Origin: Acidobacteriota bacterium
GTDB lineage: Bacteria > Acidobacteriota > Terriglobia > Terriglobales > Acidobacteriaceae
Assembly (NCBI GenBank): GCA_013288805.1
Contig: JABDBE010000024.1
Span: 1 to 39,404 of the forward strand
DNA: 39,404 bases
Direction: 5' to 3'
Of this stretch, positions 18,541-25,106 are shown piece by piece. The notes under the pieces were generated by a model that had not been told where the DNA came from, made no database searches, and saw only the letters and a list, made by a program, of their open reading frames with translations. How positions within the stretch are numbered: position 1 is the stretch's first letter; each line of letters opens with the position of its first letter. The position numbers and the translations under genes were made by a program.

Positions 18541-19233
18541 ATGAGCACAGATACTTTGACCGAAACTGCAACCAAGGTTCTTCGCATCAACGACACGGCC
18601 CCCGATTTCACCGCCGAGACCACCCAGGGCACAATCCATTTTCATCAATGGATCGGGGACGGCTGGGCCGTCCTGTTTTCGCATCCCAAAGATTTCACGC
18701 CCGTCTGCACCACCGAACTCGGCTACATGGCCGGTCTTCAGCCGGAGTTCGCCAAACGAAACACGAAAATCATCGGACTCAGTGTCGACCCCGTGACCAA
18801 CCACAGCAAGTGGGCCGCCGATATCGAGGAGACCCAGGGACACAAGGTGAACTACCCGATGATCGGCGATACTGAACTCAAGATCGCGAAACTCTACAAC
18901 ATGTTGCCTGCCGAGAGCGGACAAACCTCCGAAGGGCGCACCGCTGCCGACAACGCCACCGTGCGCACGGTCTTCGTCATCGGCCCCGACAAGAAGATCA
19001 AGTTGATGCTCATCTATCCCATGAGCACTGGCCGCAACTTCGATGAAGTTCTGCGCGTCCTCGATTCCATGCAGCTCACCGCCAAGCACAAGGTCGCTAC
19101 GCCCGTGAACTGGAAGCAAGGTGGGGATGTCATTATTCTGCCATCAGTCTCGAACGATGAGGCCCAGCAGAAATATCCCGGAGGCTGGAAGTCGCCCAAG
19201 CCCTATCTCCGAATCGTCCCTCAGCCGAAGTAA
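18541..19233 (+). CDS. 1-Cys peroxiredoxin (Prx6 type)
   Basis: A 230-aa thiol peroxidase that reduces hydrogen peroxide and organic peroxides. The peroxidatic site is PVCTTE with C56, preceded by HPKDFTP. The long C-terminal domain with TPVNWKQGGDVIILPSVSNDEA and GGWKSPKPYLR is characteristic of the Prx6 branch. No resolving cysteine is seen (the protein has a single obvious functional Cys). AAGGAG lies at good spacing before the ATG. The gene has its own promoter-like site and a leader with a terminator-shaped hairpin, so induced read-through is possible. Stand-alone gene. Confidence 0.95.
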   Translation: MSTDTLTETATKVLRINDTAPDFTAETTQGTIHFHQWIGDGWAVLFSHPKDFTPVCTTELGYMAGLQPEFAKRNTKIIGLSVDPVTNHSKWAADIEETQGHKVNYPMIGDTELKIAKLYNMLPAESGQTSEGRTAADNATVRTVFVIGPDKKIKLMLIYPMSTGRNFDEVLRVLDSMQLTAKHKVATPVNWKQGGDVIILPSVSNDEAQQKYPGGWKSPKPYLRIVPQPK

Positions 19234-19329
19234 TCTGAGAGCGTGTGGCGTGACACTCCCACTACGCGAGGCTTGTTGCCGTGGAATAGCCCGGATAAAT
19301 GGGGGTCAAATATCCAGGCTGTGGGGTTG

Positions 19330-19362
19330 AGCCCTGATCCGTGAGAATCCGGGCTCATCCGT
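19330..19362. repeat. Partial 'ATCCGTG' dispersed repeat
   Basis: CTGATCCGTGAGAATCCGGG followed by CTCATCCGTGC, just after the 3' end of the brnA-like gene. It shares its repeated ATCCGTG words with the complete palindromic element at 25034-25097. Confidence 0.45.
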
Positions 19363-19367
19363 GCTTT

Positions 19368-19619
19368 TCACCCCTTGGATTCTTTCTGCTCGTCCAGCAT
19401 CATTCTGCGCAACGCTTGATTGATCCGCGTCTGGTAGCCGCTCCCTTGCTTCTTGAACCATGCGAGCACGTCGGCATCGATACGCAGCGTGACCGGCTTC
19501 TTGATCGGCCTGTACCACGTTCCCACCTCGGCGCTTACGTCGTGCGCGCGCTTTGCTTCACTGGCCGATGCTTTCAACCTGGCAATCTGACCTTTAGGAA
19601 CTCTCGTTCGTCGTTTCAT
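19368..19619 (-). CDS. BrnA-type antitoxin (orphan)
   Basis: An 83-aa protein. The C-terminal half KKPVTLRIDADVLAWFKKQGSGYQTRINQALR is the BrnA signature (ribbon-helix-helix-like DNA-binding domain with D-x-D-V-L-x-W-F-K and G-x-G-Y-Q-x-R-I-N). BrnA normally follows and neutralises the RNase BrnT and represses their shared operon. No BrnT frame exists upstream: the next 250 nt hold a parS-like palindrome and tRNA-Sec. So it is an orphan antitoxin or a transcription regulator. The start at 19619 was preferred over 19712 because the extension crosses the palindrome and looks non-coding. The promoter area contains TATAT and ATATA half sites around GTGCGG. Confidence 0.85.
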   Translation of the reverse strand: MKRRTRVPKGQIARLKASASEAKRAHDVSAEVGTWYRPIKKPVTLRIDADVLAWFKKQGSGYQTRINQALRRMMLDEQKESKG

Positions 19620-19660
19620 ATGGATGTATGTATATAACCGCACATATAAATTAGCCAGTA

Positions 19661-19686
19661 CAAAATGTTCCACGTGGAACGTTTTG
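19661..19686. promoter_or_regulatory. parS-like centromere palindrome
   Basis: GTTCCACGTGGAAC (19667-19680) is a perfect 14-bp palindrome identical to the well-known core of chromosomal parS sites bound by ParB. It is flanked by CAAAA and TTTTG, giving a 26-bp palindrome with one mismatched pair. The 16-bp form is TGTTCCACGTGGAACG, with one end base off the symmetrical TGTT...AACA. It lies 47 bp upstream of the brnA-like start, so a BrnA operator is a possible alternative. Only one copy occurs in the window. Confidence 0.7.
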
Positions 19687-19743
19687 CAGCCAACCCCTCG
19701 CCCAGCTAACATGGAAGCACGTCATAAATTGGCCCCGCGGCAC

Positions 19744-19840
19744 GGAAGCGCATGTGGTCCGGTGATCGTCACGGTCTTCAAAACCGTTGGGCGGCATCTC
19801 TGATGTCGCCGGTGGGTTCGACTCCCACTCGCTTCCGCCA
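19744..19840 (+). tRNA. selC: tRNA-Sec (UCA), selenocysteine
   Basis: A 97-nt tRNA with anticodon TCA in ACGGTCTTCAAAACCGT, a long variable arm (GGGCGGCATC...GATGTCGCC) and acceptor arms GGAAGCG (19744-19750) and CGCTTCC (19830-19836). The T arm is GTGGGTTCGACTCCCAC, the discriminator is G and CCA is encoded. These are diagnostic of bacterial selenocysteine tRNA, so the organism should have SelA, SelB and SelD elsewhere; none is in this window, and I saw no selenoprotein here. Confidence 0.95.
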
Positions 19841-19882
19841 TTCTTCGCGGATCACGCTTGGGGCTAGACGCTTCTTGATGGG

Positions 19883-20293
19883 CTAGGACGATTCGAGGAA
19901 TCGGGCTGGACGGAAACCGAAACTGCGGCGTCCGTTTGAAAACGGCCGGGCCTGCTTGAGTAGTTCGCGGATAGCCACATCCAGTGCGCAGCATTCTTCA
20001 TCACGCATTTCGGTGAAGCGGAAAGGCTGCAAATATCCCTGCGTGGCCCTCATCGGGAACAACATCGACGCCTTACCGCGCACCGGGCGGGAGCCCAGGT
20101 GCAAGGTCAGGCTAACGGAGACTCCCTCGTCCAGGCAGTTAGGCAGCTCGAGCAAACCACCGGTGATGGAAAGCCGAAGCGTCTTGGCCCAGCATAGGCG
20201 TCCATTTTCGAGCTGAATGCTTGCGGAAACATTTCCCCACAGGTTGACGCGAGGGGCGCGGATTTTTCTTCCGGGGTGGGGGAAGTCTGCCAT
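19883..20293 (-). CDS. PilZ-like domain protein A
   Basis: A 136-aa protein, PilZ-like by layout: RAPRVNLWG basic start, then strands with a S-x-x-G-G-L-L-E-L-P element in place of the classical D/NxSxxG, and a R-G-K-A-S-M-L-F-P-M strand. Over about 95 residues it aligns with the divergent neighbour at 20430-20939 (RAPR[VI]NL, S[IV][TN]GGLL.LP, GxxxMLxPM, QPFRF). No membrane helix. It starts with ATG and is read away from its paralogue, so the two may share a promoter region. It is likely a cyclic-di-GMP binder or a degenerate relative; the RxxxR motif is weak. Confidence 0.7.
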   Translation of the reverse strand: MADFPHPGRKIRAPRVNLWGNVSASIQLENGRLCWAKTLRLSITGGLLELPNCLDEGVSVSLTLHLGSRPVRGKASMLFPMRATQGYLQPFRFTEMRDEECCALDVAIRELLKQARPFSNGRRSFGFRPARFLESS

Positions 20294-20429
20294 TACGCTT
20301 CCACTATCTCACGCGGCCCGAGTCCCGCGCAGATTACGAAAGCAGTCCGCAGGTCTGAATTCAGCGGATGGAATCCGTACAACACCTTTCGTAATCTCCC
20401 GCTCCCCTCCAGATGGGGACGATACTGGC

Positions 20430-20939
20430 ATGGACATGAACGGCCTCTCCCAACTGCACGCTCAACTGCGCGCACCGCGAATCAACCTCGCAGACTTCAC
20501 TCCCGCGGTGCTTCGATTTCAGGATGGTCAACGCGCTTCCGGCAAACTTCAGGTCCTTTCCGTGAACGGTGGATTGCTTTCCCTGCCCAGGCCGATTAAT
20601 CAGGGCTCGCAGGTGAAGGTGATGTTCCTGACTCACACGGGACCCGTGCTGGGCGCGGCGGAAATGCTCAGCCCGATGACCGGCACGCAACAACCATTTC
20701 GGTTTGTTTCGCTTCCTGTCGACGATCGCCGCAGATTGGGAGCGGCGATCCAATCAACTCTGAACCAACACCTCTTAAACAAAGACGCTGCCGAACAAAA
20801 GTGGATGGAGAAACTGAGGGCAGCATCGAGCGGCGAGAATCGGCCGCGCCGACGTATGCTCAAGTTTGCGACCGGTGCGCTTGCCTTTGGAATACTTGGT
20901 GTGGGCTGCGCATTTTATTTCATTCGGTACATGCACTAA
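20430..20939 (+). CDS. PilZ-like domain protein B, C-terminal membrane anchor
   Basis: A 169-aa paralogue of the divergent upstream gene (shared RAPR-I-N-L, SVNGGLLSLP, MLSPM, QPFRF). Unlike it, it ends with a single membrane helix (about 143-165: FATGALAFGILGVGCAFYF) and a very short tail, so it should be tail-anchored with the domain in the cytoplasm. The start at 20430 (MDMNG) was chosen because the upstream open frame overlaps the start of the opposite gene and is not protein-like. It is followed after 6 nt by a classical PilZ gene on the same strand, so co-transcription is likely. Confidence 0.75.
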   Translation: MDMNGLSQLHAQLRAPRINLADFTPAVLRFQDGQRASGKLQVLSVNGGLLSLPRPINQGSQVKVMFLTHTGPVLGAAEMLSPMTGTQQPFRFVSLPVDDRRRLGAAIQSTLNQHLLNKDAAEQKWMEKLRAASSGENRPRRRMLKFATGALAFGILGVGCAFYFIRYMH

Positions 20940-20945
20940 ACAGCG

Positions 20946-21500
20946 ATGGTTTCCCCCAACACTCGCCGTTGGCCACGACATCAGGTGAAGCTGCCTGTCC
21001 GCATCATTACCCCTAACGACGTTTCAGAAATCGTTGTACCCGGCCTAACCACCGAGATCAGCCGCGGAGGCATGGCTCTCTACGGCGGAGTGCCGCTGCA
21101 GCCGGGCGATCTGATGGAGGTCGAGTTTCAGACTTTCAATCGCCTGCGTGTAGCCGCATCGGTGCGCGATCGGAATGGATATTGTTTCGGGCTGGAATTT
21201 CTAGGCCTACTGCCGAACGAAGACGCTGAAAATGTCGAATCAGATTCTGCCGAAATGGCTGGCGACGCAGGCTTAGCAGAAGTGCAGCCGGTGGAAGTTG
21301 GAGCCAACTTCAATCCCCTGGCCACGCCCGCAATTCGCGGCGAGGATGAGGCCATGGCCTTGTTTCACAAGAGGCACGAAGCCTACCTCCATCAAAAAGA
21401 AATGGAAATCCAACGCTGGCGCTACGAGATCCAGGAGATCCGGCAATCGCGCAGAGAGATTGATATGATCTTGCGCCAGGTGCTCGGCCGCTCGGGGTAG
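20946..21500 (+). CDS. PilZ domain protein with C-terminal helical region
   Basis: A 184-aa protein. Residues about 6-90 are a PilZ domain: basic RRWPRH (RxxxR-like) start, then TEISRGGMAL, the place of the D/NxSxxG motif with E in the first position, and GLEFLG near the end. About 120-184 is charged and helical (LFHKRHEAYLHQKEMEIQRWRYEIQEIRQSRREIDMI), suggesting a coiled coil. It lies 6 nt downstream of PilZ-like B. A c-di-GMP-binding effector is the likely role; the E-for-D/N change might weaken binding. Confidence 0.82.
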   Translation: MVSPNTRRWPRHQVKLPVRIITPNDVSEIVVPGLTTEISRGGMALYGGVPLQPGDLMEVEFQTFNRLRVAASVRDRNGYCFGLEFLGLLPNEDAENVESDSAEMAGDAGLAEVQPVEVGANFNPLATPAIRGEDEAMALFHKRHEAYLHQKEMEIQRWRYEIQEIRQSRREIDMILRQVLGRSG

Positions 21501-21588
21501 AAGCCATCCTGGTCATGCCAAGAAAAAATGACCGCCGGGCTGTGGTCGGTATAAGTGAAATAGTACGTCAGACGGAGCCAGTCAAAGA

Positions 21589-22047
21589 TCAGCGTTTTCG
21601 AGTGTGCGCCTTTGCCTCTTCCACTTCGGCACCGGTGAGGGCACCGGCGAATGCTGCGACGGCAGGATCGTCGTGCACGTGATTGCAGTCGGCAAGAGAG
21701 GAATAGAGCTTTGAAGCCTCGTTTGGATTGAGGGTAGAGGCGTCTCCTTGGGAGTAAAGACGCGCCAGCGCCAATTGTGCTCGCAGCTCACTGTCAACGA
21801 CCGCCTTGTAGTGCCTAACCGCTTCGCTGACGCTCTTCACCACCCCTCGACCCTGTGCATACATGTCGCCAAGATGAACAAACGCACGCGAAGCACGGCC
21901 CTCGTATGCGGCCGCCGAAAGCCATCGCAAAGCTTCTGGGTAGTTAACATCTGTTCCCCGGCCATATAGGTAGCACCAGCCCACATACCCTTGACTGACA
22001 ACGCTTCCGCGTTCGGCATTTTTAAGGGCCTCGTTGAAATCCGCCAT
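21589..22047 (-). CDS. Sel1-repeat (TPR-like) protein
   Basis: A 152-aa soluble protein of alternating helices. Sel1-like units are visible: VGWCYLYGRGTDVNYPEALRW, LGDMYAQGRGVVKSVSEAVRHY and a weaker third (ALARLYSQGDASTLNPNEASKLY). Such repeats carry protein-protein contacts. There is no signal peptide. It lies 28 nt downstream of the amidohydrolase on the same strand and converges on the PilZ cluster. Function unknown. Confidence 0.8.
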   Translation of the reverse strand: MADFNEALKNAERGSVVSQGYVGWCYLYGRGTDVNYPEALRWLSAAAYEGRASRAFVHLGDMYAQGRGVVKSVSEAVRHYKAVVDSELRAQLALARLYSQGDASTLNPNEASKLYSSLADCNHVHDDPAVAAFAGALTGAEVEEAKAHTRKR

Positions 22048-22075
22048 GAAACAAATCGTAACAGACGTTACTAGC

Positions 22076-23368
22076 TCATCTCCGATACACCACGCCGTCC
22101 TTCATCACGAAGCTTACTTTTTCGAGCACGGAGATGTCCTCTGACGGATTCCCGGGGACAGCGATCACGTCTGCGAGGTATCCCGGCTTTAGCTCGCCAA
22201 TCTGTCCTTGCCAGCCGAGCAGTTTGGCACCGTTAAGCAGATCGGCTTGCAGTGCGGCGATTGGAGTCATGCCGTACTTGACCATCAACTCTAATTCGCG
22301 GGCTTGGGTGCCGTGGGGAAATGGTCCGACGTCCGATCCAACTGCCATCGGGACACCCGCCGCGAGTTGCTTGTGAAACTCGATGGCGTGCAAGTCGAGC
22401 ATCTGCCGATCACGCGCTCCCTGCTCGGGCGACTGGGCATGTTCCGAAAAATATTCGAAGATAGTAAAGGTCGGCACCGCGAAGATTTGCTTTTCCCGCA
22501 TGATCCGCATGGTCTCGTCGCTGAGTTGGTTGGCATGGTCGATGGAAACCACTCCGGCCTGCGCTGCATAGAGCGTACCGGGTTCGCCCGTGGCATGAAC
22601 CGCAACGTGCTTTCCCGAGCGTGCGGCTTCGTCGACGGCGGCTTTAAGTTCGGCTTCTGTGTACTGGTAAATGGTGGAGAAACGTCCGTCGCGAATCACG
22701 TCCGGCCCAGTCTCATAAATCTTGATGAAATCCGCGCCTTCTTTCAATTGCTCGCGGATCACGGCTACAAGTTCCGCGGGATTGTTGGCATAGGTCGCGT
22801 TCGACAGCACGTGTTGCGTGGGATTGAAGTGATTGGCGTCTTCGTGTCCGCCGAGAATGTCGACGGCATTCCCGCTGATGCGCAAGCGAGGTCCCGGAAC
22901 CAGACCCTGATCGATGGCGTTGCGCACCGCGGTGTCGGCTGAGCCCGCGCCTTCGGTGCCCATGTCACGCTCGGCGGTAAAGCCTGCCATGAGATCGGCC
23001 CGCGCCGCAAGTGTGGCAAGGATGGTCCGTTGCGGTACCGATTCTTCCACCGTTTGTAAATCTTCAGCGCCGGGATGCAGAAACAGGTGCACGTGGGCGT
23101 CAATCAATCCGGGCAGCAAAGTGGTGTCGCCCAGATCGATAATCTCTGCGCCTGCGGGGTGGGCCACTTTTGATCCGACTTCGACGATTCGTTCGCCTTG
23201 CACCAGCACTTCGCCGGGTTTCACGATGCGTCCGCTTTCGACCTCAAGCAGACGCGCCGCGTGCAGCACGATCGGATGGTCTGCTCCGGTCTGAGACTGG
23301 GCGGCAGCGACGAAGGTGCAGGCCAGAAGAAACGCAGCCAGGGCAGCGAAGTAGCGTGGCATTTTCAT
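22076..23368 (-). CDS. Secreted amidohydrolase (imidazolonepropionase/Xaa-Pro dipeptidase-like)
   Basis: A 430-aa exported metal-dependent hydrolase. Signal peptide about 1-23 (FLLACTFVAAAQS). The metal-ligand motifs of the amidohydrolase fold run in order: DAHVHLFLH after LLPGLI, the Lys in DFIKIYETG, AVHATG, SIDHAN and the catalytic Asp in VGSDVGPFPHG. The tail has the typical GELKPGYLADVIAVPGNP loop. Exported members act on peptides or small amides (Xaa-Pro carboxypeptidase-like); the exact substrate is unclear. Immediately followed by the Sel1 gene. Confidence 0.88.
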   Translation of the reverse strand: MKMPRYFAALAAFLLACTFVAAAQSQTGADHPIVLHAARLLEVESGRIVKPGEVLVQGERIVEVGSKVAHPAGAEIIDLGDTTLLPGLIDAHVHLFLHPGAEDLQTVEESVPQRTILATLAARADLMAGFTAERDMGTEGAGSADTAVRNAIDQGLVPGPRLRISGNAVDILGGHEDANHFNPTQHVLSNATYANNPAELVAVIREQLKEGADFIKIYETGPDVIRDGRFSTIYQYTEAELKAAVDEAARSGKHVAVHATGEPGTLYAAQAGVVSIDHANQLSDETMRIMREKQIFAVPTFTIFEYFSEHAQSPEQGARDRQMLDLHAIEFHKQLAAGVPMAVGSDVGPFPHGTQARELELMVKYGMTPIAALQADLLNGAKLLGWQGQIGELKPGYLADVIAVPGNPSEDISVLEKVSFVMKDGVVYRR

Positions 23369-23542
23369 GGGTGTCGGAAGGATGGTACCACTCGGAACGT
23401 CGAAACGGCGGCCGATTTCGCACGAACCTTGAATTCGCCGAGTCCGAAAACCGCTGGTGCCTAGACGACGGTAACGTCGTCAACCCGAGCCGGGGGCGAT
23501 AGCATGGGAGACGAATCCGCATCCGTAAATGGAGAGTTCTTC

Positions 23543-24067
23543 GTGCGTCCTGCGCTCAAAATCGTCGCCCTTGCAGGAGCGTTGTTCCTAATGCTGGCCA
23601 GCAGCCACGCTCAATCGCTCGGAGACGTAGCCCGCGAGCAACGGGAGAAACTGGCAACCGATGCGTCCGCGCCAGCAAAAACACTCACCAATGAGGACAT
23701 TCAAGAAACTGACGGACCAGATTCAACCCCTGCGGTTCGGGTCCGGCGTCATAGAGTCACGCACCCGGTCGAGCCGGTAATGCCGGCGTCCAACGACATG
23801 CGCGCCGCGAAACAGTGGAAGGCAAAGATCGTCGCACAAGAACGTACGATCGCGTCTCTGCAAAACCAAATCGACAGAGTAAATGCCTCGATCCGCTTTA
23901 CGGGAGTGAGTTGTTACAACTGTGCGCAGCATAATGAAATGCAAGTTGAAAAGCTGGCAAGTGTGCAACGCATGCAGCAGCAACTCGACCAGCAAAAGGA
24001 AAAGCTGCAAGACATGCAGGAATCCGCCCGCAAGGCCGGATTGGGCAGCTCGGTCTACGAACCGTAG
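23543..24067 (+). CDS. Secreted coiled-coil protein of unknown function
   Basis: A 174-aa protein from a GTG start at 23543 with GGAG eight bases upstream, which places a clean signal peptide (ALKIVALAGALFLMLASSHAQ) at the N-terminus; an ATG 13 codons earlier would add a poor leader. The mature part has LGDVAREQREK, a Pro/Val-rich middle and a C-terminal heptad-type coil (EKLASVQRMQQQLDQQKEKLQDMQESARKAG), with CYNCAQHN in between, a possible disulfide or metal site. Similar exported short coiled coils are common in Acidobacteriota but I cannot name a family. Confidence 0.7.
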   Translation: MRPALKIVALAGALFLMLASSHAQSLGDVAREQREKLATDASAPAKTLTNEDIQETDGPDSTPAVRVRRHRVTHPVEPVMPASNDMRAAKQWKAKIVAQERTIASLQNQIDRVNASIRFTGVSCYNCAQHNEMQVEKLASVQRMQQQLDQQKEKLQDMQESARKAGLGSSVYEP

Positions 24068-24090
24068 ATATCTCAGAACCTTGGCGAGAC

Positions 24091-24492
24091 CTACTCCGGG
24101 TCAATCGCCCGATCCAAATAAATCCAAAGCACGCGCGAGAACAGGGTCAGCGTCGGGGCAAGCGGTAAGAACAGCAGAATCGCCGAGACTGTCACCCTCT
24201 GCATCGACCACGGAGTGGCTGCCCGTAGCAAAAGAGCAAGCGCCACGATCGTGATTAAAGCCAGCCCGTAGCTGATGTACATGGCTCCCAGAAAGTAGCC
24301 TTGTTCGCGCTCAAACTTTAGTCCACAATTCGGACAGCGTTCCTGCATGCGGGGAAATCCGGTGAAGATCGACTTGCGGAAGATTCTGGCGGCGCGGCAT
24401 CGGGGACACATCTGGCGAAGGATTGCCAAGACGGTCGATGTCTGAGCCGCGTTTTTCACAGAAGACGTTTCGAGTTCGACCTTAACACGCAT
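24091..24492 (-). CDS. DUF983 zinc-ribbon membrane protein
   Basis: A 133-aa protein. The N-terminal part carries two CxxC pairs, MCPRCRAARIF and ERCPNCGLKFE, the zinc ribbon of DUF983. F-E-R-E-Q-G-Y-F-L-G-A-M-Y follows, leading into two hydrophobic segments (about 75-92 and 100-122). The family is membrane-bound and of unknown role. The start is unclear: the frame is open to 24552, but 24492 gives the expected length. It converges on the coiled-coil gene. Confidence 0.8.
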   Translation of the reverse strand: MRVKVELETSSVKNAAQTSTVLAILRQMCPRCRAARIFRKSIFTGFPRMQERCPNCGLKFEREQGYFLGAMYISYGLALITIVALALLLRAATPWSMQRVTVSAILLFLPLAPTLTLFSRVLWIYLDRAIDPE

Positions 24493-24606
24493 TGGCAAGC
24501 ATCCCGATGAAAGCGTACTCTTCAACCGGATTTTCCATGTAGGTGCGGGCATCCTCGCCCGTGAGACGTTCGGATGAAATTCGCACTTGATTAGAGTTTA
24601 GCGGAC

Positions 24607-25005
24607 TTACTTCTTGCGGTTAGACTGCTGTGCCGCAACGATGGCCCTCCGCACAGGAACGATCGCGCCGCGAGCAGGGTCGGCAGCCGCGCTGGCCCGC
24701 GCCAGCACCTCTTCCTGGATGTACTTCACAAAGTCGTGAATCTGGAGCTGCATTTCTTCCATGCGCTCGCGCATTTGGAGGATGATGGCGATGCCGCTGA
24801 TGTTGACGGCCAAATCGCGGGCGAGCGTCAGGATGAAATCCAGCCGCTGCAGATCCTCGTCGGTGTAGAGCCGGGTGTTGCCCTCGGTGCGCGACGGTTT
24901 CAGCAACCCTTCCCGCTCATACAGCCGTAAGGTCTGAGGATGGATGCCATACATCTCAGCCACCGCCGAAATCATGTACGCGCCCTTGGATTTGCGCTTG
25001 GTCAT
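24607..25005 (-). CDS. hspR: MerR-family regulator, HspR-like
   Basis: A 132-aa transcription factor with a MerR-type helix-turn-helix near the start (YMISAVAEMYGIHPQTLRLYEREGLLKPSRTEGNTRLYTDEDLQRL), the wording of HspR, the repressor of dnaK-type heat-shock genes that uses DnaK as co-repressor. A helical tail follows. No cysteine-metal site is seen. HspR usually sits at the end of a dnaK-grpE-dnaJ operon, but here no chaperone gene is adjacent, so it is detached from its usual setting. Confidence 0.88.
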   Translation of the reverse strand: MTKRKSKGAYMISAVAEMYGIHPQTLRLYEREGLLKPSRTEGNTRLYTDEDLQRLDFILTLARDLAVNISGIAIILQMRERMEEMQLQIHDFVKYIQEEVLARASAAADPARGAIVPVRRAIVAAQQSNRKK

Positions 25006-25033
25006 CGCCTAGAGTTTACAACAAAGATAAGAG

Positions 25034-25097
25034 GCCACGGATTAACGGATGCTAACGGATTCTTTGTGATCCGTGCTGATCCGCGCAAATCCGTGGC
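25034..25097. repeat. 64-bp imperfect palindromic repeat, 'ATCCGTG' family
   Basis: The ends GCCACGGATT (25034-25043) and AATCCGTGGC (25088-25097) are perfect inverted repeats. Between them lie two ACGGAT words and the facing ATCCGT and ATCCG words, so the whole folds into one long, slightly imperfect hairpin. It lies in the 101-nt gap between hspR and the APC permease end. A partial relative lies at 19330-19362. It could act as a terminator or be a mobile REP-like unit. Confidence 0.65.
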
Positions 25098-25106
25098 TGG
25101 GTTTCT

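Noticed and set aside
19722-19994. A 90-codon minus-strand frame as a possible BrnT toxin upstream of brnA
   Set aside because: It is antisense to tRNA-Sec and the PilZ gene end, lacks BrnT motifs and has no ribosome site.
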